In this document: one piece after another, positions 34,783-42,604 of the stretch | Layout of the letters: each line of letters starts with the position of its first letter | How positions within the stretch are numbered: the first letter of the stretch is position 1 | NCBI RefSeq assembly: GCF_009709575.1 | Contig: NZ_WIXO01000001.1 | Location: 5,520,001-5,584,000 of the forward strand | DNA from: Streptomyces taklimakanensis | GTDB lineage: Bacteria; Actinomycetota; Actinomycetes; Streptomycetales; Streptomycetaceae | Reading direction: 5' to 3' | Length of the DNA stretch: 64,000 nucleotides | The notes under the pieces: model-generated | Database searches by the model: none | What the model was told of the DNA's origin: nothing | The model's input: only the letters and a program-made list of their open reading frames with translations | Translations under genes and position numbers: made by a program

Positions 34783-34867
34783 GTGCGGAGACGGTGCGCA
34801 GACGGTGCGGGGGCGTCGAAGAGGCGGAGAGCGGGCAGGGGCGACCGGAGAGCGAGCAGGGGCGGCG
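34783..34867. repeat. Two adjacent short tandem repeats in the GT4/debranching-enzyme gap
   Basis: Three imperfect 11-nt units (GTGCGGAGACG, GTGCGCAGACG, GTGCGGGGGCG) run from 34783 to 34815, and two 21-nt units beginning GGAGAGCG run from 34826 to 34867 with 2 mismatches or so. They fill a 246-bp intergenic stretch with no gene. Replication slippage is the simplest origin. Confidence 0.6.
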
Positions 34868-34907
34868 GGGCCGCGAGGGGGGAAGGGCGCGGAGCGGCGG
34901 GACGGCC

Positions 34908-37037
34908 TCAACCGTCGAACGCCGTGCACGGGCACGGCTCGTCCGTCAGCTCCACACCGGGCGGCAGGCCGGCCACGTCCAGCCGCCCGTCGCGCAGCTC
35001 GACCCGTACGCGCGCGTCGCCCAGCGGCAGGTCCACCACGCGCAGCGGACCGAAGTGCTCGGGCAGGGCCGGCGCCAGGCGCAGCCGCCCGTGGGGCAGG
35101 CACGCCTCGGCGCCCAGCAGGACGCGCATCAGGTGCAGCGGGGTGGCCGAGGCCCACGCCTGCGGTGAGCAGGAGGCGGGATACGGCACCGGCTGGTCGT
35201 ACTCGGCGCGGTCGAAGCCGCACAGCAGCTCCGGCAGCCGTCCGCCGAAGGCCGCCGCGGCGTCGAGCACGGCCTCGGCCACGCGCCGGGCGTGCTCGGT
35301 GAAGCCGTAGCGCATCAACCCGGCCGCCGCGATGCCGCTGTCGTGCGGCCACACCGAGCCGTTGTGGTAGCTCATCGGGTTGTAGGCGGCCATGGAGGTG
35401 GCCAGCGTCCGCACCCCCCAGCCGCTGAACAGTTCGGGCGAGAGCAGGTGCTCGGCGACCCGCGGTGCCCGCTCGGCGGCCACGATGCCGCTCCACAGGC
35501 AGTGGCCCATGTTCGAGGCCAGGGAGTCGACGGGGCGCTTGGCGCCGTCCAGCGCCATCGCGTACCAGCCCTTCTCCGGCAGCCAGAACCGTTCGTCGAA
35601 CCGGCGCGCGAGTTCGCGGGCCTTGCCCCGCCAGCGCGCGGCGCCGTCCGCGTCCCCGGCGTCCTCGGCGAGGAGGGCGCGGGCCAGGTAGGCGGCGTGG
35701 ACGTAGCCCTGCACCTCGGCCAGGGCGATCGGCGGCTCGGCGATGCGGCCGTCGGCGTCGTTGACGCCGTCCCAGGAGTCCTTCCACCCCTGGTTGGCCA
35801 GGCCCCGGTCGGTGGCGCGCCGGTACTCCACGAAGCCGTCACCGTCCCGGTCCCCGTACCGTTCGATCCACTCCAGAGCCCGGTCGGCGTGCGGCAGCAG
35901 CGCCCGTACCGCCTCCCGGTCGACGCCCCAGCGCAGCAACTCGCCCAGCAGGACGACGAACAGCGGGGTGGCGTCGACGGTGCCGTAGTAGACGTTGCCG
36001 CCCAGCACCAGTGAGGCGTCCACGCCGAAGCGCAGTTCGTGCGGGATCCTGCCGGGCTCCTCCTCGGTCATCGGATCGACCCGGGTGCCCTGGTAGCGGG
36101 CGAGGACCCGGGCGGTGCCCAGGGCCAGCCGCGGGTCGGTGGGCAGCGCCATCAGGGCGGTGAGGATCGAGTCCCGTCCGAACAGGGCCATGAACCACGG
36201 CGCTCCGGCCGCCACCACCGGGGTGTCGGGCACCTCCGGATCGAAGATGCGCAGCGCGCCCAGGTCGCGGCGGCTGCGGCGCAACGTGGTGCCCAACGCC
36301 TCGTCGCCGACCGAGACCCGGGGCCCGGTCTCCAGCCACGCGGTGTTGCGCTTCACCGGGCCGGCCTGCTCCACCGGCCGCTCCAGCGGGAAGGACGTCG
36401 GCGTCTCGACCCCGTCCACCAGCGGGGTCACCAGAACGGACTTCTCCCAGGTGCCGCGCGGCGGCACCACGACCCGGAAGGTGAGCGACCCCGGCGCCCC
36501 GGCCGCGCCCTCGGCCGCGATCCGGACGCCGCGGCTCTGCCCGCGCCACTGGCGCGACAGTTCCAGCGTGCCGTCACCGTGTTCCACCCCGTGCCGGCCG
36601 CGGTGGCGGACCCGCCCCTCCTTCACCTCGAACAGGTCGGCGAAGTCCGCCTCGGCGCGGAGGGTGAGCACGCAGGCGGCGGCCTCGTTGCCGAGGTTGC
36701 GCAGCACCACGTCCTCGCGCATCCCGGCGCCCACGAACCTGCGGCGCTCGACCAGGAGGGTGGCCTCCGTCTGTCCCGGCCGGGGGCGGGCGCGGCCGAG
36801 GAAGACCGCGCGGTAGGGCTCGGGGACCATCGTGGAGAGCGGGTCGAGTTCCTCGTCGTCCAACCGCAACCGCCAGGCCGACAGGATGCGGGTGTCCCGG
36901 TAGAAGAGTCCCTGGGACGTGCCGGGGGCGATGTCGCCCCCCGGCTCGGCCAGACAGAACGACGAACCCTCGATGAGTGTGACCGCACCGGTGTCGACCC
37001 GCGCGGATTCTCCGGCGAAAGTCCATCCCTCCGCCAT
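34908..37037 (-). CDS. Glycogen debranching-type enzyme (amylo-alpha-1,6-glucosidase family)
   Basis: A 709-residue protein with an N-terminal GDE_N_bis domain (FYRDTRILSAWRLRL) and a C-terminal alpha/alpha-toroid catalytic domain. Catalytic-domain landmarks: WFMALFGRDSILTALMALP, YQGTRVDPMTEEEPGRIPHE, GNVYYGTVDATPLFVVLLGE, NQGWKDSWDGV, and SYHNGSVWPHDSGIAAAGLM. Family members hydrolyse alpha-1,6 or related glucosidic bonds. No export signal. ATG 37037 follows GGGAGGG by a few bases and has a 120-nt leader from a good promoter at 37164-37193. It precedes the GT4 gene in the same direction. Confidence 0.9.
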   Translation of the reverse strand: MAEGWTFAGESARVDTGAVTLIEGSSFCLAEPGGDIAPGTSQGLFYRDTRILSAWRLRLDDEELDPLSTMVPEPYRAVFLGRARPRPGQTEATLLVERRRFVGAGMREDVVLRNLGNEAAACVLTLRAEADFADLFEVKEGRVRHRGRHGVEHGDGTLELSRQWRGQSRGVRIAAEGAAGAPGSLTFRVVVPPRGTWEKSVLVTPLVDGVETPTSFPLERPVEQAGPVKRNTAWLETGPRVSVGDEALGTTLRRSRRDLGALRIFDPEVPDTPVVAAGAPWFMALFGRDSILTALMALPTDPRLALGTARVLARYQGTRVDPMTEEEPGRIPHELRFGVDASLVLGGNVYYGTVDATPLFVVLLGELLRWGVDREAVRALLPHADRALEWIERYGDRDGDGFVEYRRATDRGLANQGWKDSWDGVNDADGRIAEPPIALAEVQGYVHAAYLARALLAEDAGDADGAARWRGKARELARRFDERFWLPEKGWYAMALDGAKRPVDSLASNMGHCLWSGIVAAERAPRVAEHLLSPELFSGWGVRTLATSMAAYNPMSYHNGSVWPHDSGIAAAGLMRYGFTEHARRVAEAVLDAAAAFGGRLPELLCGFDRAEYDQPVPYPASCSPQAWASATPLHLMRVLLGAEACLPHGRLRLAPALPEHFGPLRVVDLPLGDARVRVELRDGRLDVAGLPPGVELTDEPCPCTAFDG

Positions 37038-37156
37038 CGTCACCCTCCCACACAGCAGAAAACGGCAAGCCGGATGTGGAGAACCACAGCAGAAAGGCGA
37101 GCAGAAGCACGCAGAAGAGAACGCCCGTGACCTCCTCGCGGAGATCACGCGACGAT

Positions 37157-37193
37157 CACCGTCTTTATACGGTGTGACGCAAGTTTTCTTCAA
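37157..37193 (-). promoter_or_regulatory. Promoter of the debranching-enzyme gene with a palindrome over the -10
   Basis: On the minus strand TTGAAG (37193-37188) and TATAAA (37169-37164) are separated by 18 bp. The inverted repeat CACCGT-CTTTAT-ACGGTG (37157-37174) covers the -10. This is a convincing promoter/operator by layout; the regulator is not identified. The rest of the 37038-37403 gap shows no gene. Confidence 0.6.
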
Positions 37194-37403
37194 GGGCGTG
37201 TGGCAGTGGAGTGGAGCGCGGATCGCTGAGGGGCGGGCGTCCGGACGGGGGAGAGGTGCCCGCCGGACGGGGGACGGCCCGGCACGGCGCCTTGTCGGAC
37301 CCGTCCCGGAGCGCTGGTCTGGACGTCGACCGTGCCCTCCCGCGGTCCCTCCCGCGTCCGTCCCCGTCGCCCATCCGCCCCCGTACTGCCGAGGAGACCC
37401 CGT

Positions 37404-37811
37404 ATGCCCCCGCGTTCCCGCACCGCCGCCGTCGCGGCCGTCGCCGCGCTCCTCACGATCGTCCCGGCGTCCGCCGCGCGCGCCGTGCCCGAGAACCCGG
37501 AGCCCGCACGCGGCGAGCTCTTCCTGACCGTCTCCGACGCGAAGGGAACCTGGACCCGTGGTGTGCTGCTGATCTGCCCCGACCAGGGGGACGGGCCCCA
37601 TCCCCGGGCGGCCGCCGCCTGCACCGACATCGAGCGGGCCGGGGGCGAGCTGCGAGCCCTCTCCGGCCGGCAGAGCAACTGCACCAACGAGCACCGGCCG
37701 GTGGTCGCCGAGGCCGAGGGCACCTGGCGGGACAGCCGGCTGCACTGGCGGACGGAGTTCCCCAACGTCTGCGTGCTCGTCCGCCGGACCGGAGCCGTGT
37801 TCGACTTCTGA
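37404..37811 (+). CDS. Secreted subtilisin inhibitor-like protein (SSI family)
   Basis: A 135-residue precursor of a Streptomyces subtilisin inhibitor-like protein, which blocks secreted serine proteases as a dimer. A Sec signal (AAVAAVAALLTIVPASA, cleavage after ARA) leads to a mature part of about 107 residues. The four cysteines (LICPD, ACTDI, SNCTNE, NVCVL) match the two SSI disulfides. Aligning from the third Cys to the PV and GxW positions, SSI has C-P-M-V-Y-D-P-V where this reads C-T-N-E-H-R-P-V, so P1 is Asn (codon 37686-37688), where Met, Lys or Arg is usual. GAGGAG lies 7 nt before ATG 37404. Confidence 0.93.
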   Translation: MPPRSRTAAVAAVAALLTIVPASAARAVPENPEPARGELFLTVSDAKGTWTRGVLLICPDQGDGPHPRAAAACTDIERAGGELRALSGRQSNCTNEHRPVVAEAEGTWRDSRLHWRTEFPNVCVLVRRTGAVFDF

Positions 37812-37911
37812 GTCCCGTGCCCTCGGTGTCCCGCCCACCGCGGTGGGCGGAACGCCGAAGGGGTCGGACAGCCGTCGGGGCCTCCGTCCACGTGCCCCGC
37901 TCGCGCGGTGT

Positions 37912-38070
37912 TCAGCGGCTCCGCGCCGTCGCCAGGCCCAGGGTCACCAGCCCCAGGACCACCCAGGCGAACCAGAGCCAGCCGCTGCCACCCAGCGCCA
38001 CGGTGTAGGCGGTGATCACCACCAGGGCGGCCATCGTGGTGACGGCCATCGTCTTCGCCGTCTCCTGCAT
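37912..38070 (-). CDS. Small two-helix membrane protein
   Basis: A 52-residue protein with two hydrophobic segments (VTTMAALVVITAYTVALG and WLWFAWVVLGLVTLGLA) joined by a short Gly-rich turn. GGAGGAGGG lies about 10 nt before ATG 38070. It runs in the same direction as the CtaG-like gene, 110 bp downstream of it, so a small accessory role at the membrane is possible. I do not recognise the family. Confidence 0.65.
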   Translation of the reverse strand: MQETAKTMAVTTMAALVVITAYTVALGGSGWLWFAWVVLGLVTLGLATARSR

Positions 38071-38180
38071 CGTTCGCACCCTCCTCCCGGTCGGTCGGAC
38101 GGGTACCCGGGCACGGGGCCTCGACGCTTCCCGCCGCGACTCGGGTACCGCGTCCGTGCCCGGCACGGCCCGCCGCGCGC

Positions 38181-39131
38181 CTACCGGCCGCGGGCCTGCA
38201 ACGACGAGAGGTAGGCGTTGTAGGCCGCCAGCTCCCGATCGCCGTCGCGGTCGGCGGCCCGGTCGCTGCGCCGGGCCTGTCGCTGTTCGGAGAAGTACCA
38301 CTGGAAGACCAGGGCGATCAGGACGACGACCGACGGAATCTCGCTGAAGGCCCACGCGATGCCGCCCGCCGCGTTCTGGTCGGCCAGCGCGGTGACACCG
38401 AGCGAGGCGGGCGGGTCGGCGTACGCCTCCACCATCGGCTCGCCGGCCATCATCAGCGCGATGCCGAAGAAGGCGTGGAAGGGCATGCCGGCGAACAGCT
38501 CCAGCATCCGCATCACGTAACCGGGGCGGTGCGGTCCCGGGTCCACGCCCATGATCGGCCAGAAGAAGATCAGCCCCACCGCGAGGAAGTGCACCATCAT
38601 CGCGATGTGCCCGGCCCCGGAGCCCATCAGGAAGTCGAACAGCGGGGTGAAGTACAGGGCGTACAGGCTCGCGATGAACATCGGGATGGTGAACACCGGG
38701 TGCGTGATCACCCGCACGTACCGGCTGTGCAGCACCGCCACCAGTACCTCGCGCGGTCCCTTCCGGCCGCGCCCGGCGGCCGGGAGCGCGCGGAGCGCCA
38801 GCGTCACCGGGGCGCCCAGCAGCACCAGGATCGGCGACAGCATGCTGATCACCATGTGCTGCACCATGTGGACGCTGAACAGCACCATGCCGTAGTCGTT
38901 GAGCCCGGTGCACATCATCAGCGCCACCGTCAGGACACCCAGGACGAAGGAGACGGTGCGGCCCGTCTGCCAGGTGTCGCCGCGCCGCCGCAGTCGTGCG
39001 ACTCCCCAGCCGTAGAGCGCCAGCGCCAGCAGGCAGCCGACGAGGAAGAACGGTTCGGGGGAGAACTCCAGGCCACGCCCGAGGGTGAACGGCGGGAGGT
39101 CCGTCGTCATGCCGTGTCCGTCGTGGTCCAT
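38181..39131 (-). CDS. CtaG-type cytochrome c oxidase assembly protein
   Basis: A 316-residue caa3_CtaG family membrane protein, implicated in assembling haem-copper oxidase. About seven hydrophobic helices are visible. Family histidines: MVLFSVHMVQHMVISMLSP, THPVFTIPMF, AMMVHFLAVGLIFFWPIMG, and PGYVMRMLELFAGMPFHAFFG. The N-terminus has an MDHDGHG His/Asp cluster. ATG 39131 is preferred (GGGAG upstream); ATG 39146 is possible. A strong terminator separates it from gatD upstream, so it has its own promoter in about 45 bp. Confidence 0.9.
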   Translation of the reverse strand: MDHDGHGMTTDLPPFTLGRGLEFSPEPFFLVGCLLALALYGWGVARLRRRGDTWQTGRTVSFVLGVLTVALMMCTGLNDYGMVLFSVHMVQHMVISMLSPILVLLGAPVTLALRALPAAGRGRKGPREVLVAVLHSRYVRVITHPVFTIPMFIASLYALYFTPLFDFLMGSGAGHIAMMVHFLAVGLIFFWPIMGVDPGPHRPGYVMRMLELFAGMPFHAFFGIALMMAGEPMVEAYADPPASLGVTALADQNAAGGIAWAFSEIPSVVVLIALVFQWYFSEQRQARRSDRAADRDGDRELAAYNAYLSSLQARGR

Positions 39132-39176
39132 CCGCAGCTCTCCCATATCGTGCCGTTCCGCTCGAACCAGAGTAGA

Positions 39177-39210
39177 ACCGCCCCCGACCGGGGTTTTGGT
39201 CGGGGGCGGT
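39177..39210 (-). terminator. Strong hairpin terminator after gatD
   Basis: ACCGCCCCCGACC (39177-39189) and GGTCGGGGGCGGT (39198-39210) pair perfectly over 13 bp around an 8-nt loop. It lies 37 bp beyond the gatD stop and ends the gatD-murT transcript. On the minus strand, no long T-run follows. Confidence 0.85.
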
Positions 39211-39246
39211 GTGTCGGGGGCGGGCCCGAGCGGCGTCGGACGCCCG

Positions 39247-39975
39247 TCAGGCGGGCTGGGTGGCCGCGGCGATCCGTTCGGCGCGCAGCGCCTCGTACCA
39301 CCGGTCGTCCACCGGCGGCAGCGCGTTCACGTCCAGGGCGATCTTGATCAGCAGGTCCGCGATCTGCGGGTTCCTGGCCAGCACCGGACCGTGCATGTAG
39401 GTGCCGAAGACGGTGTCGTTCCAGGCGCCCTCGGTGCCGTCTCCCGTGCCGTTGCCCCGTCCCAGCCGCACCCGGGCCAGCGGTCGGGCCGTCGGGCCCA
39501 GGTGCGTGATCCCCTGGTGGTTCTCGAAGCCGGTGAGCTGGGGCAGGCCCAGTCGCTCGTCGATGTCGGCCAGGACGTCGCCGACACAGCGCTCGCCCTC
39601 GCCGCGGGAACTGGTCACGTCCAACAGGCCCAGACCCGGCTCGCGCTGTCCGAGGTCGTTGACGAACTCGTGCCCCAGGATTTGGTAGCCGGCGCAGACC
39701 GAGAAGACGATCGCGCCGTTGTCCACGGCCCGGTTCAGCCCGCCGTCGCGGCGCAGCCGCTCAGCCGCCAACCGCTGCGGTCGGTCCTCGCCGCCGCCGA
39801 TCAGGTAGATGTCCCCGGAGGTGGGGATCGGCTGGTCGGACCGGACGTCCGTCCGGTGCACGGCCAGTCCGCGCTGTCGCGCGCGCCGCTCCACCACCAG
39901 GGCGTTGCCCTGGTCGCCGTAGGTGCTCAGCAGGTCCGGGTAGACCCACACCAGGCGCAGGCCGCTCTCATTCAT
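39247..39975 (-). CDS. gatD: Lipid II isoglutaminyl synthase, glutaminase subunit
   Basis: A 242-residue class I glutamine amidotransferase-like subunit that supplies ammonia to MurT for amidation of the second-position glutamate of lipid II. The nucleophile is Cys in VFSVCAGYQILGHEF and the catalytic His is in GTYMHGPVLARNP. DIYLIGGGEDRPQ is the oxyanion region. It follows murT by 49 bp in the same direction, the standard murT-gatD pair. It ends before a strong terminator. ATG 39975 gives the typical N-terminus (LRLVWVYPDLLSTYGDQGN). Confidence 0.94.
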   Translation of the reverse strand: MNESGLRLVWVYPDLLSTYGDQGNALVVERRARQRGLAVHRTDVRSDQPIPTSGDIYLIGGGEDRPQRLAAERLRRDGGLNRAVDNGAIVFSVCAGYQILGHEFVNDLGQREPGLGLLDVTSSRGEGERCVGDVLADIDERLGLPQLTGFENHQGITHLGPTARPLARVRLGRGNGTGDGTEGAWNDTVFGTYMHGPVLARNPQIADLLIKIALDVNALPPVDDRWYEALRAERIAAATQPA

Positions 39976-40024
39976 GCTCGCTCGCCATCCTCGCCGTGTC
40001 TTCGTAGGGCTCTGGGCTCGTGGA

Positions 40025-41263
40025 TCAGTTGCCGACGACGCGGCGGATGTCCTGGAACGCGGTGTAGTTCGCGATCACCTCGATCCGGCCGGGCGGGCAC
40101 TGCCGCACGGCCTCGGCGGGGCCGTCGCACACCTGGAAGTCCACCCCGGCCACCTCCAGCCGGACCGCCAGGTCCAGCTTGCGGTCGCCGATCACGCAGA
40201 TGGGGTGGCCGGCCAGCCGTGAGTAGTCCACGTCCCACAGCCAGGAGGTGTCGGTGCCGTCCGCGCCGCGGGCGTTGACCGACAGGATCACGGGGGCGGG
40301 CGGGGGGTCGATCAGCGAGAAGGTCTCCAGCCAGCCCGCCGGGTTCTTCGCCAGCAACAGACGCAGCTCGCGCCCCTGGAAGGAGACCACGTCGTAACGG
40401 CCGGCGACCGCGGTCACCGAGTACATGCGTTCCAGCGCCGCCTGGGGCGGGACGCCGAAGGCGGCGGCGACGGCCGCGGAGGTGGTGGCGTTGGCCTTGT
40501 TGGCGCGGCCGGGGAGCTGGAGACGGATCGGCCAGGCCGAGCCGTGCGGATCCAGCACGTGGTCGCCCGAGAGGGCCCAGCTCGGGGTGGGGCGGCGGAA
40601 ACCGCACTCGCCGCAGAACCAGTCGTCGCCGGGGCGCTGCATGACGCCGCCGCAGGCGGGGCACGACCAGGCGTCGTCCTTCCACTCCTGCCCGGCGGCC
40701 ACCCACACCACGTTGGGGGAGGAGGAGGCGGCCCACACCACCAGCGGGTCGTCGGCGTTGGCCACGATCACGGCCTTGGAGCCGGACAGGCCCTCGCGCC
40801 ACCGCTCGGCGAGCATCCGGGTCTCGGCGGCGCGGTCGAGTTGGTCGCGGGAGAGGTTGAGCAGGGCGATGGCCTTGGGCGTGACGTCCCGGGCGACCAT
40901 GGCGAGGTACTTCTCGTCGACCTCGATGACGCCGTAGCGGGCATCGCCGCTCCCGGCGAGCGCGGCCGTGATGCCCGCGGGCATGTTGGCGCCCAGGGCG
41001 TTGGAGACGACCGGGCCGGCGGCGCGCAGCGCCTCGGCGATCAGTCGGGTGGTGGTGGTCTTGCCGTTGGTCGCCGACACCAGGACGACGTCCAGTTTCT
41101 GGGCGAGCCTGGCCAGCAGGTCGGGGTCGAGTCTGAGCGCCACCCGTCCGCCGATCACCGACCCGCTGCCGCGGCCCGCGGCCCGCGACACCGCCGCGGC
41201 GGCCTTGCCCGCCGTCACGGCCAGCTTGGCCCGCGGCGGCAGCGGCTCCGTGTTGCCTGCCAT
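40025..41263 (-). CDS. murT: Lipid II isoglutaminyl synthase, Mur-ligase subunit
   Basis: A 412-residue MurT, the ATP-using partner of GatD. The Mur P-loop is VSATNGKTTTTRLIAEAL. A zinc ribbon is inserted (CPACGG and CGECG), as in MurT but not other Mur ligases. The C-terminal DUF1727 domain ends the protein (VIANYTAFQDIRRVVGN). It phosphorylates D-isoGlu of lipid II before amidation at the cytoplasmic membrane face. ATG 41263. The first gene of murT-gatD; its promoter should be in the 515-bp gap upstream. Confidence 0.95.
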   Translation of the reverse strand: MAGNTEPLPPRAKLAVTAGKAAAAVSRAAGRGSGSVIGGRVALRLDPDLLARLAQKLDVVLVSATNGKTTTTRLIAEALRAAGPVVSNALGANMPAGITAALAGSGDARYGVIEVDEKYLAMVARDVTPKAIALLNLSRDQLDRAAETRMLAERWREGLSGSKAVIVANADDPLVVWAASSSPNVVWVAAGQEWKDDAWSCPACGGVMQRPGDDWFCGECGFRRPTPSWALSGDHVLDPHGSAWPIRLQLPGRANKANATTSAAVAAAFGVPPQAALERMYSVTAVAGRYDVVSFQGRELRLLLAKNPAGWLETFSLIDPPPAPVILSVNARGADGTDTSWLWDVDYSRLAGHPICVIGDRKLDLAVRLEVAGVDFQVCDGPAEAVRQCPPGRIEVIANYTAFQDIRRVVGN

Positions 41264-41778
41264 CGTCCTGTCCCTCCTTGCCCCTGGGTCGGGCATCAGC
41301 CTACCGAGGTCCTCTCCCGGTCCCGAACCGCGCCACCCGAAGATGATCAGCACGGCGTAGGGCGACGCCCGTGCCCGCGACGACGTCCCCGGACGTTCCG
41401 GTTCCGTCCGGCTCCCGCGGTCGCCGGGTGGACGGGGCCCGCGCCGGGGCGCGAGTGGCGCCGTCCGATGCGGAACCGACCCGTCCGGCAGAGCGCCCGT
41501 TCGGGTCGACGCGGCGCCCGCCGGGAGCCGGTGGGCGGGCCGGACGGTGCCCCCGACGGACGCCGTCCGCGACCGCCGGGACGGTGCGGACCGCCGTCGT
41601 CGGCGCCACGGGGCCCGACCTCCGCTCGATGGGGACCGGGGCGTCATCGTACGCGTTCCGGGGAGTCCTCCGCCGCCCGGCCCGGGGCGCCGAAACCCTC
41701 CGGGACGGTGGGACCGTGACGCGACGTCGCCGCCCGCGGGCCGGGCGGCGTCCGGGTCCTCCGGGCGGTCCGCCGCCG
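41264..41778. other. 515-bp intergenic region with no supported gene
   Basis: Open frames here are Arg/Pro/Gly-rich shadows without ribosome sites or family resemblance. It must hold the murT promoter; a TACGAT hexamer on the minus strand near 41645-41655 is a candidate -10, but no -35 is convincing. Nothing else is seen. Confidence 0.5.
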
Positions 41779-42432
41779 TCAGAAGCCGGGTCCGCCCGCA
41801 CGGTCGTCCGCCGTGGCCAGGGCGCCCCACAGCAGATCCGCCAGGTGCTTCACGAGCGACTGCCGGGGGCAGGGGCGCTCGCGCAGCCACCAGTCGCCGG
41901 CGGCGTGCATCATGCCGACGATGCCGTGCCCCCACACCCGGGCTCGTTCTCCGGAGTCGGGGTCGAGTTCGACGCGTTCGGCGATGACGGTGGCCAGTTC
42001 CTCGCCGAGCCTGCGCAGCAGCGGCGCCGCGTGCTGCCCGATGTCGAAGCCGCGTTCGCCGCCGGGCTCCTCGGCGGGGTGCATCAGGAAGCGGTACACC
42101 TGGGGCCGGGCCTCTATGGCGGCCAGATAGGTGTCCAGGGCGGCCTCCACGCGTTCGCGCCGGTCGGTGGGCTCGTCCAGCGCGGTCCGCAGCGCATCCA
42201 CCAGGGCGTCGGTGTGCCGTACGGCCAGGGCGCGGTAGAGCCCGCCCTTGTCGCCGAAGTGCCGGTAGAGGATGGGTTTGGTGATGCCCGCCTCGGCGGC
42301 GATGGCGTTCATCGAGGCGCCGGGGCCGTCCCGCAGGACCACCCGCTCGGCCGCCTCCAGCAACTCCCTGCGGCGCTGCTCGGCGGCGCCGCGCTGCCCG
42401 TCGCGCCGCCTCTCCCGCTGTGTGGTCTCCAT
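41779..42432 (-). CDS. TetR family transcriptional regulator
   Basis: A 217-residue TetR repressor. The N-terminal helix-turn-helix is ASMNAIAAEAGITKPILYRHFGDKGGLYRALA, shown here in part as AAEAGITKPILYRHFG. The C-terminal ligand domain has HGIVGMMHAAGDWWL, the pattern of regulators that sense acyl-CoA or related lipids. It is divergent from an acyl-CoA dehydrogenase gene whose promoter carries a GTTAC/GTAAC palindrome, so it probably represses that gene until an acyl compound is present. Confidence 0.92.
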   Translation of the reverse strand: METTQRERRRDGQRGAAEQRRRELLEAAERVVLRDGPGASMNAIAAEAGITKPILYRHFGDKGGLYRALAVRHTDALVDALRTALDEPTDRRERVEAALDTYLAAIEARPQVYRFLMHPAEEPGGERGFDIGQHAAPLLRRLGEELATVIAERVELDPDSGERARVWGHGIVGMMHAAGDWWLRERPCPRQSLVKHLADLLWGALATADDRAGGPGF

Positions 42433-42538
42433 CTGCCCGGTCTCCCCGTCCCTGTACGCCTCGGCGCGTTTCGCCGTCTTCCACCCTCGCGCAACGTAAC
42501 ACCCGCCGAAGACGGCGAGACGGACCGGTGGACGCCGG

Positions 42539-42584
42539 TTGACACGGCGCCGGGCGGTGACATATTCACGTTACCGCTAGTAAC
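42539..42584 (+). promoter_or_regulatory. Promoter and TetR-type operator of the acyl-CoA dehydrogenase gene
   Basis: TTGACA (42539-42544) and TATTCA (42563-42568) form a promoter with an 18-bp spacer. GTTAC-CGCTA-GTAAC (42570-42584), a 15-bp palindrome, begins just past the -10 and covers the expected transcription start. This is a classical repressor site; the divergent TetR product is the obvious ligand. Confidence 0.75.
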
Positions 42585-42604
42585 AACCAGATGGAGGGGC
42601 TTCC

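Noticed and set aside
34783-34867. Tandem repeats considered as a CRISPR-like array
   Set aside because: Units are contiguous with no spacers and there are no cas genes.
41371-41778. Long open plus-strand frame in the murT/TetR gap
   Set aside because: Arg/Pro/Gly-rich, runs antisense through the TetR gene, and lacks any motif.
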